NCBI RefSeq assembly: GCF_002909375.1
Contig: NZ_PPXD01000005.1
Span: 186,001 to 250,000 of the forward strand
Origin: Cryobacterium zongtaii
GTDB taxonomy: Bacteria > Actinomycetota > Actinomycetes > Actinomycetales > Microbacteriaceae
Reading direction: 5' to 3'
Length of the DNA: 64,000 nucleotides
The position numbers and the translations under genes are program-made. The notes below the pieces were generated by a model. It ran no database searches. It was not told the DNA's origin and saw only the letters and a list, made by a program, of their open reading frames with translations. This document shows, in pieces, positions 1 to 12,117 of this stretch (position 1 is its first letter; the number at the start of each line of letters is the position of its first letter).

Positions 1-282
1 TCCACCGAAGTCGGCGTGGCCGGGGGTGTCGATGACGTTGATGGTGATGGGGCCGTCAGTGGCGTGGATGCCCTTGTACGAGATCGCCGTGTTCTTGGCG
101 AGGATGGTGATGCCCTTTTCGCGCTCGAGCTCGTTGGAGTCCATCGCACGCTCTTCGGTGTGCGAGTGCTCGGCGAACGAGTTCGTCTGCTGCAGCATCG
201 CGTCGACCAGCGTCGTCTTGCCGTGGTCAACGTGGGCAACGATTGCAACATTCCGGAGGTTATTGCGGGTAGCAATCGCCAT
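1..282 (-). CDS. typA: TypA/BipA translational GTPase, N-terminal part (runs off the window)
   Basis: The first 94 codons of a ribosome-associated translational GTPase that acts in the cytoplasm in 50S assembly and stress adaptation. The frame shows the P-loop HVDHGKTTL near residue 20, the switch I stretch ending EREKGITI around residues 54-61, and the G3 motif [10 protein letters not shown] at the window edge. The order and spacing, together with the start [19 protein letters not shown], fit TypA/BipA rather than EF-G or LepA. ATG at 282 follows an AAGGAT Shine-Dalgarno with 8 bases between. The other roughly 540 residues lie outside the window. It is separated from the transporter operon downstream by a hairpin terminator. 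Confidence 0.93.
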   Translation of the reverse strand, partial: MAIATRNNLRNVAIVAHVDHGKTTLVDAMLQQTNSFAEHSHTEERAMDSNELEREKGITILAKNTAISYKGIHATDGPITINVIDTPGHADFGG

Positions 283-480
283 AAAAATAGATCCTTACGA
301 AGAATGGATGCCGCGTAAAATCACGTGCGGCGCAGAGTGGATGAGTGGGATCTCTATGGACCCAAGGGTCTATCCTACCGTATTCGGCCCGTCTCGCGTC
401 GGGCGAGTATCGATCGCTCCTATATACAGTGCGTTCCCGGCACCTGAACAGCCGGCAAACGCTCCCCACCCCCGGACGAC

Positions 481-512
481 GACTGCCCCCCGGCGCAGGC
501 CGGGGGGCAGTC
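481..512 (-). terminator. Hairpin terminator after the peptide transporter operon
   Basis: A perfect 13-bp stem (481-493 with 500-512) around a 6-base loop, very GC-rich, begins 17 bases past the stop codon of the ATPase gene. No T-run follows, as is common for actinobacterial terminators. The rest of the 283-528 gap holds the typA promoter region; TAGGAT at 377-372 on the minus strand is a possible -10 but no good -35 is visible. Confidence 0.7.
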
Positions 513-528
513 ATCTCACACGCGGACC

Positions 529-2277
529 CTAGCGGCCGAACTGGAAGTTACCGCCGGGAATGGCGGCCAAAAGCTCCTGCGTGTATGCCTGCTGCGGGTT
601 GTCGAACACGTCGTCAGTCGACGCGGCCTCCACGATCCGGCCCTTCTGCATCACGCACACGTTGTCGGCGACGAGGCGCACCACGGCGAGGTCGTGGGTG
701 ATGAACAGGTAGGTCAGGCCCAACTCGGTCTGCAGCTCGGTGAGCAGGTTCAGCACCTGCCCCTGCACGAGAACGTCGAGTGCCGACACGGCCTCGTCGA
801 GCACGAGCACGTCGGGCTTGAGCGCGAGCGCTCGCGCAATGGCGATTCGCTGGCGCTGACCGCCGGAGAGTTCACTCGGGTACCGGAATCGCGACGACCA
901 CGGCAGCGAGACCTGGTCGAGGAGTTCCTTGACCCGCTCCTGTCGTTCCTTCGCAGTCCCGACGCCGTGCGCTAGCAGCGGCTCCGCGATGGTGTTGCCC
1001 ACGCTGTACTGCGGGTCGAGGGAACCGTACGGGTCCTGGAAGACCGGCTGCACGCGGCGGCGGAACTTGAGCAGTTCCTTGCCCTTGAGCCCGGCGACGT
1101 CCTGACCGTCGAACTCGATCGAGCCGCTGGTGATGCTCTCCAGCTGCAGCACGAGCTTGGCGACTGTGGACTTGCCCGAGCCGGACTCGCCGACGAGGGC
1201 CGTGGTGGTGCCCTTCTGAATGCCGAAGGTGACGCCGTCGACGGCCTTGAGCTCCTCGCTGCGCAGACCCTTCTTGCGGATCCGGTACACCTTGGAGATG
1301 TTGTCGATCGAGATCAGGTCCTTCACGGGAGCGAGGCTCTCGCGCTCGGCAGCCCTGGCGACCAGGGTGTCGTCCAGGGAACCGCCGCCGTAGATCCCGG
1401 AGTCGCCGACGGACGCGTGCTTGGCCGACTGGATACGCCGGGAAGCCAGGCTCGGTGCCGCAGACACGAGCCGCTGCGTGTACGGGTGCTGCGGGTTCGC
1501 CAGGATCTCCTGCGAGGGACCGGACTCGACGATCTTTCCCTTGTACATCACCACGAGCTGTTCGGCGCGCTCCGCGGCCAGGCCCAGGTCGTGCGTGATG
1601 AACAACACGCTGGTGCCGTAGTCGCGGGTCAGAGTTCCCAGGTGGTCCAGGATCTGACGCTGCACGGTGACGTCGAGCGCCGAGGTGGGCTCGTCGGCGA
1701 TGAGCAGCTTCGGCCGGGCGGACAGGCCGATGCCGATCAACACGCGCTGGCGCATGCCGCCGGAGAACTGATGCGGGTACTGCTTGAGTCGGTCCGCAGC
1801 GTCGCTGAGTCCGGCTTCCTGCAGCACCTGGATGGTGCGGGCGCGCGCTTCCTTGCCCTGAGCGAGTCCGTTGGCCTTGATGGCCTCCTCAACCTGGAAA
1901 CCGATGTTCCAGACCGGGTTGAGGTTGGACATCGGGTCCTGGGGCACGTAACCGATCAGGTTTCCGCGCACCGCCTGGATGTCTTTGGGGCTGAGCTTGG
2001 TGAGGTCACGGCCCTCGAAGAGCACCTGGCCGCCGGTGATCTTGCCCGCGCCGGGGAGCAGGTCGATGATCGCCTGCGCCGTGGTGGTCTTGCCGGAGCC
2101 CGACTCCCCGACGATGGCGAGCGTCTGGCCGGAGTACAGGGTGATGTCCACGCCGCGCACGGCAGGAACCAGGCCGCGCTGGGTCTGGAAACCAACCTCG
2201 AGGTTGCGAATCTGCAGCAGGGGCTGCTCGTCGCTCTCGACGCCCCCTGGGTTGGTGTCTGTCAGTGTCTGGCTCAT
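529..2277 (-). CDS. Peptide ABC transporter, double ATP-binding protein (DppD-DppF fusion type)
   Basis: 582 residues with two complete ABC ATPase domains in one chain, supplying both nucleotide-binding sites of an Opp/Dpp-type importer on the cytoplasmic side. Domain 1: Walker A GESGSGKT at residues 57-64, signature FSGGMRQR near 171, Walker B LLIADEPTSALD near 191. Domain 2: Walker A GESGSGKS at 363-370, signature LSGGQRQR near 468, Walker B VLVLDEAVSALD. Each domain has the C-terminal oligopeptide-transporter extension (NPQHPYTQ and NPQQAYTQ). The ATG overlaps the stop of the upstream permease gene by 4 bases, so the two are translationally coupled. In many bacteria these are two genes; the fused form is common in actinobacteria. 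Confidence 0.93.
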   Translation of the reverse strand: MSQTLTDTNPGGVESDEQPLLQIRNLEVGFQTQRGLVPAVRGVDITLYSGQTLAIVGESGSGKTTTAQAIIDLLPGAGKITGGQVLFEGRDLTKLSPKDIQAVRGNLIGYVPQDPMSNLNPVWNIGFQVEEAIKANGLAQGKEARARTIQVLQEAGLSDAADRLKQYPHQFSGGMRQRVLIGIGLSARPKLLIADEPTSALDVTVQRQILDHLGTLTRDYGTSVLFITHDLGLAAERAEQLVVMYKGKIVESGPSQEILANPQHPYTQRLVSAAPSLASRRIQSAKHASVGDSGIYGGGSLDDTLVARAAERESLAPVKDLISIDNISKVYRIRKKGLRSEELKAVDGVTFGIQKGTTTALVGESGSGKSTVAKLVLQLESITSGSIEFDGQDVAGLKGKELLKFRRRVQPVFQDPYGSLDPQYSVGNTIAEPLLAHGVGTAKERQERVKELLDQVSLPWSSRFRYPSELSGGQRQRIAIARALALKPDVLVLDEAVSALDVLVQGQVLNLLTELQTELGLTYLFITHDLAVVRLVADNVCVMQKGRIVEAASTDDVFDNPQQAYTQELLAAIPGGNFQFGR

Positions 2278-3218
2278 CGAAGCGCCCTCGCCTTCGGGTC
2301 AAGCGCGTCGCGCAGAATGTCGCCGAGCATCAGGAACGCGAGCACCGTGATGGACAGGGCGGCCGCGGGGTACAGGAGCACCTGCGGGTTGGTAACAAGG
2401 GATGTCTGGGCCTGGCTGATGTCATTACCCCAAGACATAACGCTGGTCGGCAGGCCGATGCCCAGGAACGACAGGGTGGATTCGGCGACGATGAACGTGC
2501 CGAGTGACACCGTGGCGATCACGATGACCGGGGCGATCGAGTTGGGGATCACGTGGCGCAGCAGAATCCGGAACTTCGACACACCGAGAGCTGTCGAGGC
2601 CATCACGTAGTCGGAGTTCGTGGCCGACAGGACCGCACCGCGCATGATGCGGGCGATCTGGGGCCAGGCGAAGATCGACAGCACGAAGGCCACCGAGGTG
2701 GGCGTCGCGGCCGGAAGCACGGACATCAGCACGATGGCGCCGAGGATGGTGGGGATGGCGAAGAAGATGTCGCCGACGCGGGAGACGATTGCGTCGAGCC
2801 AGCCGCCGTAGTATCCCGCGAGGGAGCCGAGGATGACTCCCATGAGGGTGACGAGTCCGGTGGCCAGGAGGCCGACGGTGACCGAGGCCCGGGTGCCGAA
2901 GATGGTGCGCGCGTACACGTCGCAGCCTTGCCGGGTGAACCCGAACGGGTGACCGGCTTCTGGTCCGCCGTTGCTGTTCGCCAGCTGGCAGTCGAGGTTT
3001 GGCGACACCGAGGTGAACAGTCCGGGGAACAGTGCGACAAGGGCGATGATCAGGATCAGCACTGAGGAGATCCAGAACATCGGCCGGCGGCGCATCGAGT
3101 CCCAGGCATCCGCCCAGGTGCTGCGAGCCTTCTGCGACTCGTCGAGACGGTCAATCGGGGCTACCGGGGTGTCTTCCAGCTCCGCGACGAAGTGGGCCTG
3201 GCCACTCTTATTTGGCAT
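2274..3218 (-). CDS. Peptide ABC transporter permease (DppC/OppC type)
   Basis: 314-residue inner-membrane permease of the binding-protein-dependent family. It has an N-terminal OppC-type segment, a first membrane helix near residues 45-65 (PMFWISSVLILIIALVALFP), a large extracytoplasmic loop with CQLANSNGG, then the five-helix core with the coupling-helix EAA-like motif (ASTALGVSKFRILLRHVIPN). I place the start at ATG 3218 (MPNKSGQAHF). The frame stays open further upstream, but that stretch overlaps the end of the other permease gene and encodes no permease-like sequence. The start overlaps the upstream stop by 11 bases and its own stop overlaps the ATPase start by 4. It pairs with the DppB-type permease to form the channel. 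Confidence 0.92.
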   Translation of the reverse strand: MPNKSGQAHFVAELEDTPVAPIDRLDESQKARSTWADAWDSMRRRPMFWISSVLILIIALVALFPGLFTSVSPNLDCQLANSNGGPEAGHPFGFTRQGCDVYARTIFGTRASVTVGLLATGLVTLMGVILGSLAGYYGGWLDAIVSRVGDIFFAIPTILGAIVLMSVLPAATPTSVAFVLSIFAWPQIARIMRGAVLSATNSDYVMASTALGVSKFRILLRHVIPNSIAPVIVIATVSLGTFIVAESTLSFLGIGLPTSVMSWGNDISQAQTSLVTNPQVLLYPAAALSITVLAFLMLGDILRDALDPKARALR

Positions 3219-4137
3219 AACGAATCCTTGGGTCCAGAGCTGCGTACAGCAGGTCGACGAGCAGGTTGGCGAGCACGAAGATGACCACCATGACGGCGAT
3301 GAACGACACCACTGTGGTGCTCTCGCCGAGGACGATCGCCTTGTACACGGTGCCACCGACGCCGTTGATGTTGAAGATTCCCTCGGTGATGATCGCGCCG
3401 ACCATGAGCGAACCGAGGTCGACACCCAGGAACGTCACGACGGGAACGAGGGAGTTGCGCAGCACGTGCACCGTGACCACGCGGCGCCTGGAGAGGCCCT
3501 TCGCGGTGGCGGTGCGAACGAAGTCGGCGTTGAGGTTGTCGGCGACGCTGGCGCGGGTGAGGCGCACGATATAGGCGAAGGACACACTGGCCAGAACCAG
3601 GGCGGGGAGGATGAGTTCGCCCCACGGAGCCTCACTGCTCACTGTGGTTCTGAACCAACCTAATTGCACGCCGAAAATGAGCCTGAACAGGAAGCCGAGT
3701 ACGAAGGTCGGCACGCTGATCAGGAGCAGGCTCACCACGAGGGCGCTGGCGTCGAACCACTTGCCCTTGCGCAGGCCCGCGACGAGTCCGACGAGGATCC
3801 CGGCGAAGGCTTCGAAGACGAGGGCCAACATGGCCAGGCGGAAGGTGATCGGGAATGCCCCGGCCATCACATCGCTGACCGGTCGCCCGGAGTAGGTGGT
3901 GCCCAGGTCGCCCTGGAAGAAGTTGCCGATGTAGATCAGGTACTGCTGCAGCAGCGGCTTGTCCAGGTTGTACTGGGCCCGGATCTGTTCGATCACGCCG
4001 GGTGCCGGCGGACGGTCGCCGTACAGCGCAGCGATCGGGTCACCCGGTAGGGAGAAGACCATGAAATAGATCAAGAATGTCGCCCCGAAGAAGACGGGGA
4101 TCATTTGGAGGACGCGCCTGCCTGTGTACCACAGCAT
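3208..4137 (-). CDS. Peptide ABC transporter permease (DppB/OppB type)
   Basis: 309-residue permease starting MLWYTGRRVLQMIPVFFGA, the hallmark N-terminal membrane helix of OppB/DppB proteins, followed by the PGDP motif near residue 31 and a 5-helix core. The EAA-like coupling motif is seen in TATAKGLSRRRVVTVHVLRN. It forms the heteromeric membrane channel with the product of 2274-3218. It is the first permease gene of the operon; a 115-base gap containing a strong hairpin separates it from the binding-protein gene, so its expression probably depends on read-through of that hairpin. Confidence 0.93.
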   Translation of the reverse strand: MLWYTGRRVLQMIPVFFGATFLIYFMVFSLPGDPIAALYGDRPPAPGVIEQIRAQYNLDKPLLQQYLIYIGNFFQGDLGTTYSGRPVSDVMAGAFPITFRLAMLALVFEAFAGILVGLVAGLRKGKWFDASALVVSLLLISVPTFVLGFLFRLIFGVQLGWFRTTVSSEAPWGELILPALVLASVSFAYIVRLTRASVADNLNADFVRTATAKGLSRRRVVTVHVLRNSLVPVVTFLGVDLGSLMVGAIITEGIFNINGVGGTVYKAIVLGESTTVVSFIAVMVVIFVLANLLVDLLYAALDPRIRYAK

Positions 4138-4195
4138 CAGGTGAGCTCCGAGAATCTTTTATGCATGAGGATCGCAATCACTGAATGAGTCTAGT

Positions 4196-4236
4196 CAGTG
4201 CAATGTCCGGGGCTTGACGCCCCGGACATTGCACTG
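4196..4236 (-). terminator. 17-bp hairpin between the binding-protein and permease genes
   Basis: A perfect 17-bp inverted repeat (4196-4212 with 4220-4236) with a 7-base loop sits 17 bases past the binding-protein stop codon and about 60 bases before the permease start. There is no T-run. It is placed where a partial terminator or mRNA-stabilising stem lets the binding protein be made in excess over the membrane components, a well-known arrangement in ABC importer operons. Confidence 0.75.
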
Positions 4237-4252
4237 CGGGTGGAACTAGGAA

Positions 4253-5872
4253 TTAACCCTTGGTGATCTGGTAGTAAAGCGGGACGGAATCCCAGCCGAA
4301 CACCACGTCGCTGACGGTGTCAGCCCAAACGCCGTTGACGTTGGAGTACCACAGCGGGATGGACGGCAGGTCCTTCAGCAGAACCTCCTGTGCAGCCTGG
4401 TACTTGGCGGTGGCGTCCTCGACGGTTTCTGCCGCGGCGCCTTCCTTGAGGAGACCGTCGAACTCTTCGCTCGAGTAGTCCTCGTAGTTCGAGCCGGCAC
4501 CGGTCTGGTACAGCGGAGCGAGGAAGTTGTACATCGACGGGTAGTCGCCCTGCCAGCCGGCACGGGTTCCACCGGTCAGTGCGTCGTTCGAGCGGTCTTC
4601 GAGTGCTGCGGCGAACGTCGGGTACGGCTTGCCGGTCGCGGAGATCCCCAGCGTGTTGACGACGCTGTTGATCACGGCGTCGACCCAGGCCTGGTGGCCA
4701 CCGTCAGAGTTGTACGCGATGTCGAACGTGGAGTCGCCGAACGGTGCGATGGCGTCAGCCTTGGCCCACAGCTTGACGGCCTCTTCCGGGTTGTATTCGA
4801 GAACTTCGGCGCCTTCGAGCTGGTCGGAGTAGCCGTCGATGACGGGCGAGGTGAAGTCGGTTGCCGGGGTACGGGTGCCCTGGAAGATGACGTCGGTGAT
4901 TTCCTCGCGGTTGATCGACATCGAGATCGCTGCACGACGCAGCTTGCCCTCTTCGCCGCTCCAGTGCTCGAGGTAGTACGGCATGTTGAAGCCCTGGAAG
5001 ATGGCTGCAGCCTGGTTCACCGAACGCTCGCCGAATTCGGCCTCGTAGGTTTCGAACGCGGAGTCCGGAACAGCGTCCAGCACGTCGAGGTTGCCGCCCT
5101 GCACGTCCGCGTACGCGGCGTCCTGGGTGGAGTAGAACTTGATCTCGAGTCCACCGTTGACGGGCTTGCGCACGCCTTCGTAACCGGGGTTGGTCACGAG
5201 GCTGATCTTCTCCTCGTGAACCCAGGCACCCTCGCCATCGAGCATGTACGGGCCGTTGCCGATCGGGTTTTCACCGAAGGCGGCCATGTCGTCGTACGCG
5301 GCGGACGGCAGCGGCATGAAGGCCGTGTAGCCGAGGCGCAGCGGCCAGTCGGCCTCGGGCGAAGCGAGCTCAACCGTGAAGGTCGTGTCGTCGACGACCT
5401 TCAGGCCGGTCAGTTCGGAGTCAACCTCGTAGTCGAAGCCCACGATGTCGTCGAAGAAGTAGGAGGCGCTCTGGGCGTTGCTGAAGAGCGCGCCGTAGTT
5501 CCAGGCATCCACGAAGGACGAAGCCGTGACGGGTTCGTCGTTGGTGAAGGTCCAGCCCTCTTCCAGCGTGACGGTCCAGTTGGTAGCGTCGTCAGACTCG
5601 ATCGACTTGGCGACCTCGTTCTCGATCTCGCCGTCAGCGTTGTACGAGACCAGGCCCGCGAAGATCGACGTGGCGATCTTGCCGCCGCCGGTCTCGGTGG
5701 TGTTGGTCGGGATCAACGGGTTCTGCGGCTCGCTGCCATTGGTGCTGACAACTGCGGACGCGTCGCCGGCCGAAGTGGCCTCTTCGTCGTTGGATGTCGC
5801 GCAACCCGAAAGCGCCAGAGCGCTCACCGAAATGAGCGCGAGGGCGCTGAGGCCCATGCGGGATCTCTTCAA
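4253..5872 (-). CDS. Peptide ABC transporter substrate-binding lipoprotein (SBP_bac_5 family)
   Basis: 539-residue lipoprotein that captures oligopeptides outside the membrane and delivers them to the permease pair. The signal peptide ends in the lipobox LALSGC with the acylated Cys at position 24. The mature part has the SBP_bac_5 landmarks: EPQNPLIPTNTTETGGG at the start, LEEGWTFTNDEPVTASSFVDAW near residue 110, and PIGNGPYML. The start is TTG at 5872: AGGAGG lies 4 bases upstream of it, while the next in-frame ATG (codon 6) would be too far from that site. First gene of the transporter operon. Substrate preference cannot be read from the sequence. Confidence 0.93.
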   Translation of the reverse strand: MKRSRMGLSALALISVSALALSGCATSNDEEATSAGDASAVVSTNGSEPQNPLIPTNTTETGGGKIATSIFAGLVSYNADGEIENEVAKSIESDDATNWTVTLEEGWTFTNDEPVTASSFVDAWNYGALFSNAQSASYFFDDIVGFDYEVDSELTGLKVVDDTTFTVELASPEADWPLRLGYTAFMPLPSAAYDDMAAFGENPIGNGPYMLDGEGAWVHEEKISLVTNPGYEGVRKPVNGGLEIKFYSTQDAAYADVQGGNLDVLDAVPDSAFETYEAEFGERSVNQAAAIFQGFNMPYYLEHWSGEEGKLRRAAISMSINREEITDVIFQGTRTPATDFTSPVIDGYSDQLEGAEVLEYNPEEAVKLWAKADAIAPFGDSTFDIAYNSDGGHQAWVDAVINSVVNTLGISATGKPYPTFAAALEDRSNDALTGGTRAGWQGDYPSMYNFLAPLYQTGAGSNYEDYSSEEFDGLLKEGAAAETVEDATAKYQAAQEVLLKDLPSIPLWYSNVNGVWADTVSDVVFGWDSVPLYYQITKG

Positions 5873-5940
5873 AATTCCTCCTGTGCAAAGGTGAAGGCGC
5901 CGCCGTGGCCGAAGCCCGTAGCAGCGCGCTAGTTATCAAA

Positions 5941-5969
5941 ACCCTAGGTACGTCAGGCGCCGGGAGCAA
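5941..5969 (-). promoter_or_regulatory. Sigma70-type promoter of the peptide transporter operon (candidate)
   Basis: On the minus strand TTGCTC (5969-5964) and TAGGGT (5946-5941) are 17 bases apart, a good -35/-10 pair for a housekeeping sigma factor, with roughly 65 bases of leader to the TTG start. The rest of the 5873-6185 gap holds no gene that I can support; the rightward DCC gene must be transcribed from its far end. Confidence 0.5.
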
Positions 5970-6185
5970 AACCTGACGGTAAACGTTACACAGCAGTAAT
6001 GAAAGACGCACGATTCTTGCGCTTCACGCCGATTTCGCGGTTTTTTCTGCGAATCCCGCGAGGATCTCTCACGAAGCTTGGGACCAAGGTCCCTCCGACG
6101 CATGCAAGCGTTTTCAAATCCCACCGCGTGAGGATCAATTGGCCCGAAAACTCGCGCGCGAGCACCGAGGGCGCAAAATAGAGGA

Positions 6186-6578
6186 ATGCCGACCACCCCG
6201 CCCGAACAGCCCGCCACGCTCATCTTCGACGGCGACTGTGGGTTCTGCACCACCGCGGTGCTGTGGCTCCAGCGCACGCTGCCCCGGGTGCCGGCCACCG
6301 CGCCGTTCCAGTGGACCGACCTCGCTGCCTTCGGTCTCACCGAGCAGCAGGCCAGGAGCCGAGTGTGGTTCGTCGCGGGGGGCCGGCACTACGGCGGCGC
6401 TGCCGCGGTGGCAGCGTTGTTGCGTGGCCAGCCGGTTGCCGCACTGCGGGTGCTCGGTTGGCTCGCCACGGTGCCGCCGTGGTCGTGGGCGGCCGCGGCC
6501 GGTTACAGCCTCGTGGCCCGCTACCGCTATCGGTTGCCGGGAGGCACCCCGGCGTGCCGGATGCCGAGCGCGACATGA
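6186..6578 (+). CDS. DCC-family thiol-disulfide oxidoreductase (DUF393)
   Basis: 130 residues. The N-terminal LIFDGDCGFC (residues 12-21) carries the DxxCxxC signature that names the DCC family, a thioredoxin-like group thought to act in thiol redox chemistry; the physiological substrate is not known. The rest (LQRTLPRVPATAPFQWTDL and a C-terminal R-Y-R-Y-R-L-P) fits the family and its usual length. ATG at 6186 follows AGAGGA. The stop overlaps the start of the membrane protease gene by 4 bases (ATGA), so the two are co-translated. Confidence 0.85.
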   Translation: MPTTPPEQPATLIFDGDCGFCTTAVLWLQRTLPRVPATAPFQWTDLAAFGLTEQQARSRVWFVAGGRHYGGAAAVAALLRGQPVAALRVLGWLATVPPWSWAAAAGYSLVARYRYRLPGGTPACRMPSAT

Positions 6579-7420
6579 GCGACTACCCCTCCGACCCGGC
6601 CGATCCCCCGGCCCCCTCCGCGCAAACCCGCTCCCCCTCGGCGGCCGCCGATACTCCGGCGTTATCGAGGGTGCAGCTGAAGTGGGAGATCGCGATCGTG
6701 CTCGGGCTCTCGCTCGGTGCCTCCGCCGTGTACTCGATAGTGTCGATCATTTCCCGGCTCACGGCCGAGGTCGCGCTCAGCGATCAGTCGGCGACCATCA
6801 ACGGGTCGCAGTCGACGCGCGAGTGGCTGGACTTCACCTACCAATTCCTCGGCATCGTCTTCACGTTGTTCCCGGTGGCCCTGGTGCTCTACCTGCTCTG
6901 GCGGCCCGGGCAGAGTGGGTTCCGTCGGCTCGGGGTGGATTTCACCGAGCCGCGCCGGGATCTGCTCCGCGGCGGCGGCCTTCTGCTGCTGATCGGCATC
7001 CCGGGACTCGGGCTCTACCTGGCCGGCCGCGCGCTGGGCTTCACGGTGGCCGTGGTGCCCTCACCGCTGGACACCTTCTGGTGGACGATCCCGATCCTGA
7101 TCTTCTCGGCGATACGGAGCGCACTGAGCGAAGAGCTCATTGTGGTGGGCTACCTATTCACCCGGCTGCGCGAGCTGGGTTGGAGCGCCTGGACCATCAT
7201 CATGTCGGCAGCTCTGCTGCGCGGCAGCTACCACCTCTATCAGGGCATCGGGCCGTTCGTTGGCAATGCCCTGATGGGAGTGGTATTCGGTTGGTGCTAC
7301 CTGCGCTGGGGCCGGGTGATGCCCCTGGTGATCGCGCACTGGGTGCTCGACATCGTCTCCTTCGTCGGCTACCCACTCGCCCTGCTCTGGTGGCCTGCGC
7401 TCCTCGCCCCCACCCCCTAG
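6575..7420 (+). CDS. CPBP-family intramembrane metalloprotease homologue
   Basis: 281-residue polytopic membrane protein. A 25-30 residue Pro/Ser/Ala-rich N-terminus is followed by about seven hydrophobic helices. The three conserved CPBP (Abi/Rce1-like) motifs are visible: SEELIVVGYLFTRL (the EE pair), GSYHLYQG (motif 2 His) and IAHWVLDIVSF (HxxxD). They form the presumed metal-binding active site in the membrane. The usual EExxxR Arg is replaced here by Val, a variant common in actinobacterial members as far as I recall. I chose ATG 6575 because it overlaps the upstream stop; the longer open frame is antisense-like low-complexity sequence. Substrate unknown. Confidence 0.85.
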   Translation: MSDYPSDPADPPAPSAQTRSPSAAADTPALSRVQLKWEIAIVLGLSLGASAVYSIVSIISRLTAEVALSDQSATINGSQSTREWLDFTYQFLGIVFTLFPVALVLYLLWRPGQSGFRRLGVDFTEPRRDLLRGGGLLLLIGIPGLGLYLAGRALGFTVAVVPSPLDTFWWTIPILIFSAIRSALSEELIVVGYLFTRLRELGWSAWTIIMSAALLRGSYHLYQGIGPFVGNALMGVVFGWCYLRWGRVMPLVIAHWVLDIVSFVGYPLALLWWPALLAPTP

Positions 7421-7434
7421 TCCCGCGGCCGGGG

Positions 7435-10332
<2,898 letters not shown>

Positions 10333-10370
10333 GTGGGGAAGGCTCTTTCCGGGGTCTGGTTCGGTGGTGC

Positions 10371-10742
10371 TTATTCGCCGGTGATGGCGGTGTATTCGGC
10401 GTAGCTGAGCAGCGCCGGGAGGGTCTCGAAGGTGATCTTGATGAGCCAGCCCTCGCCGAGCGGGTCGCTGTTGACGAGTTCGGGGCTGTCGACGACGGCG
10501 TCGTTGATCTCGGCGACGGTGCCGTCGATGGGGGCGAAGAGTTCACCCACCGACTTGGTCGACTCGATCTCGCCGACGACGGTGCCCGCGGCGAGGGCGC
10601 TGCCCACCTCGGGGAGTTCCACGAAGACCACGTCACCGAGCTTGTCGGCGGCGTAGGCGGTGATGCCGACGGTGGCGGTGTCGCCGTCGACGAGCACCCA
10701 CTCGTGCTCGGCGGTGTACTGCAGTTCGGTCTTGTCTGCCAT
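10371..10742 (-). CDS. gcvH: Glycine cleavage system H protein
   Basis: 123-residue lipoyl carrier protein that shuttles the aminomethyl intermediate between the P, T and L proteins. The lipoylated lysine is Lys63 in [14 protein letters not shown], with the usual [12 protein letters not shown] strand before it. ATG 10742 (MADKTELQY) is preceded by AGAGG; the open frame extends upstream but encodes nothing family-like. It sits between gcvT and gcvP, in a 125-base gap from gcvT that contains a perfect tandem 15-mer. Confidence 0.96.
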   Translation of the reverse strand: MADKTELQYTAEHEWVLVDGDTATVGITAYAADKLGDVVFVELPEVGSALAAGTVVGEIESTKSVGELFAPIDGTVAEINDAVVDSPELVNSDPLGEGWLIKITFETLPALLSYAEYTAITGE

Positions 10743-10766
10743 GGGGTTCCTCTCAAGGGGATGATC

Positions 10767-10796
10767 ACGGGGTTGATCAGTACGGGGTTGATCAGT
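10767..10796. repeat. Perfect tandem 15-mer in the gcvT-gcvH spacer
   Basis: Two adjacent identical copies of ACGGGGTTGATCAGT, with a third partial copy (GATCACGGGG) just before. Each contains the TGATCA palindrome. The pair lies in the untranslated spacer, 25 bases upstream of gcvH. No function is evident; a slippage duplication is the simplest reading. Confidence 0.8.
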
Positions 10797-10867
10797 GCGG
10801 GGCGATGCGCGCTGTGGCGACATCGGGTGAGCGGATGCCCGAAGCCGGGCCATCCGCGTGGAGTGCG

Positions 10868-12046
10868 CTACTTGCGGCGCTTGTAGAACGGCAGAGCGAT
10901 GACCGTGGCCGGCGCGCGGGTGCCGCGGACGTCGATGAACACCTCGGTGTCTAGTCGGGCCAGCGTCGGCGGCAGGTAGGCCATGGCGATCGGGTAGCCG
11001 AGCGTGGGCGACAGCGCGCCACTCGTGATGACACCCTCCGCTTCGGTGGCGTCGGTGCTGCGGAAGATCCGGTAGCCGGCGCGGCCGGCACGCTTGCCGG
11101 CCGAGACCAGGCCGACGAGTACGGGCGCATCGCCGGACGGACCCTCTTCGCTGGCGGTGCGACCCACGAAGTCGGTCGGCTTGGCGAGGTTGACGACCCG
11201 GCCCAGGCCCGCCTGGGCGGGGTACGTCGAAGTGGTCAGCTCGTGGCCGTAGAGCGGCATGCCGGCTTCGAGGCGCAGGGTGTCGCGGCTGGCGAGCCCG
11301 GCCGGAACCAGGTCGTGCGGCACGCCGGCGACTACGATGGCGTCCCAGAGGGCGAGGGCGGCGACGCCCGGCAGGTAGATCTCGAAGCCGTCCTCGCCGG
11401 TGTAGCCGGTGCGGGCGATGAGCACCGGCGTGCCCGCGAACGTGGCCGCGAGGGCGCGGTAGTAGCGGAGGCCCGTGAGGTCGCCGTCGATGGTGAGCCC
11501 GGCGGTGGACTGCACGATGGCGAGGGCGTTGGGGCCCTGCACGGCGATGAGGGCGGTGTCGTCGCTCTCATCCGTGACGGCGACGTCAAAACGCGCGGCA
11601 CGCGCGGTGAGTGCGTCCAAGGCCTGGTCGTGGTTGCCGGCGTTGGCGACCACGAGGAAGTCGGTCTCGCCGGTGCGGTAGACGACGAGGTCGTCGATGA
11701 TACCGCCGCGTGAGTTGAGGAGCAGGCTGTATTTGGCCTGCATAAGGTCGATGACCGAGAGCTGACCGGCCAGGGCGTGGTCGAGGAACTCGCCGGCCTG
11801 CGGGCCGCTGACCCGGATCTCGGCCATGTGCGACAGGTCGAAGAGTCCGGCGGTCTTGCGTACTGCGTGGTGCTCGGCGAGGTCGCTGGAGTAGCGCACG
11901 GGCATCTGCCAGCCGGCGAAGTCGGTGAAGCTGGCGCCGGCGGCGACGTGGGCGGCGTGCAGTGGCGAGAAGCGTTCGGTCGCGGCGGCGGCGTTCGAGG
12001 AGGGCTCGTTCGAGGAGGAGGTGGGGTCAGGGCTGGCCGAGGTCAT
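10868..12046 (-). CDS. gcvT: Glycine cleavage system aminomethyltransferase, T protein
   Basis: 392 residues. Transfers the methylene group from the H-protein arm to tetrahydrofolate and releases ammonia. Landmarks: [26 protein letters not shown] at the N-terminus, the folate-site region [16 protein letters not shown], and [16 protein letters not shown] 12046 follows GGAGAA by 4-5 bases. A Ser/Asn-rich stretch of about 25 residues precedes the conserved start, so translation might also begin further in, but no better ribosome site is visible there. First gene of the operon and the direct target of the riboswitch upstream. Confidence 0.95.
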   Translation of the reverse strand: MTSASPDPTSSSNEPSSNAAAATERFSPLHAAHVAAGASFTDFAGWQMPVRYSSDLAEHHAVRKTAGLFDLSHMAEIRVSGPQAGEFLDHALAGQLSVIDLMQAKYSLLLNSRGGIIDDLVVYRTGETDFLVVANAGNHDQALDALTARAARFDVAVTDESDDTALIAVQGPNALAIVQSTAGLTIDGDLTGLRYYRALAATFAGTPVLIARTGYTGEDGFEIYLPGVAALALWDAIVVAGVPHDLVPAGLASRDTLRLEAGMPLYGHELTTSTYPAQAGLGRVVNLAKPTDFVGRTASEEGPSGDAPVLVGLVSAGKRAGRAGYRIFRSTDATEAEGVITSGALSPTLGYPIAMAYLPPTLARLDTEVFIDVRGTRAPATVIALPFYKRRK

Positions 12047-12117
12047 GAGTTCTCCGGTTCGTCGCCGGGCAGATGCCGGACGAGTTGCTCCGGGGCTCGT
12101 TCGAACCCCGTTGGGAA

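Noticed and set aside
4694..5932. A 412-codon open frame opposite the substrate-binding protein gene
   Set aside because: Antisense shadow; no ribosome site and no recognisable domain.
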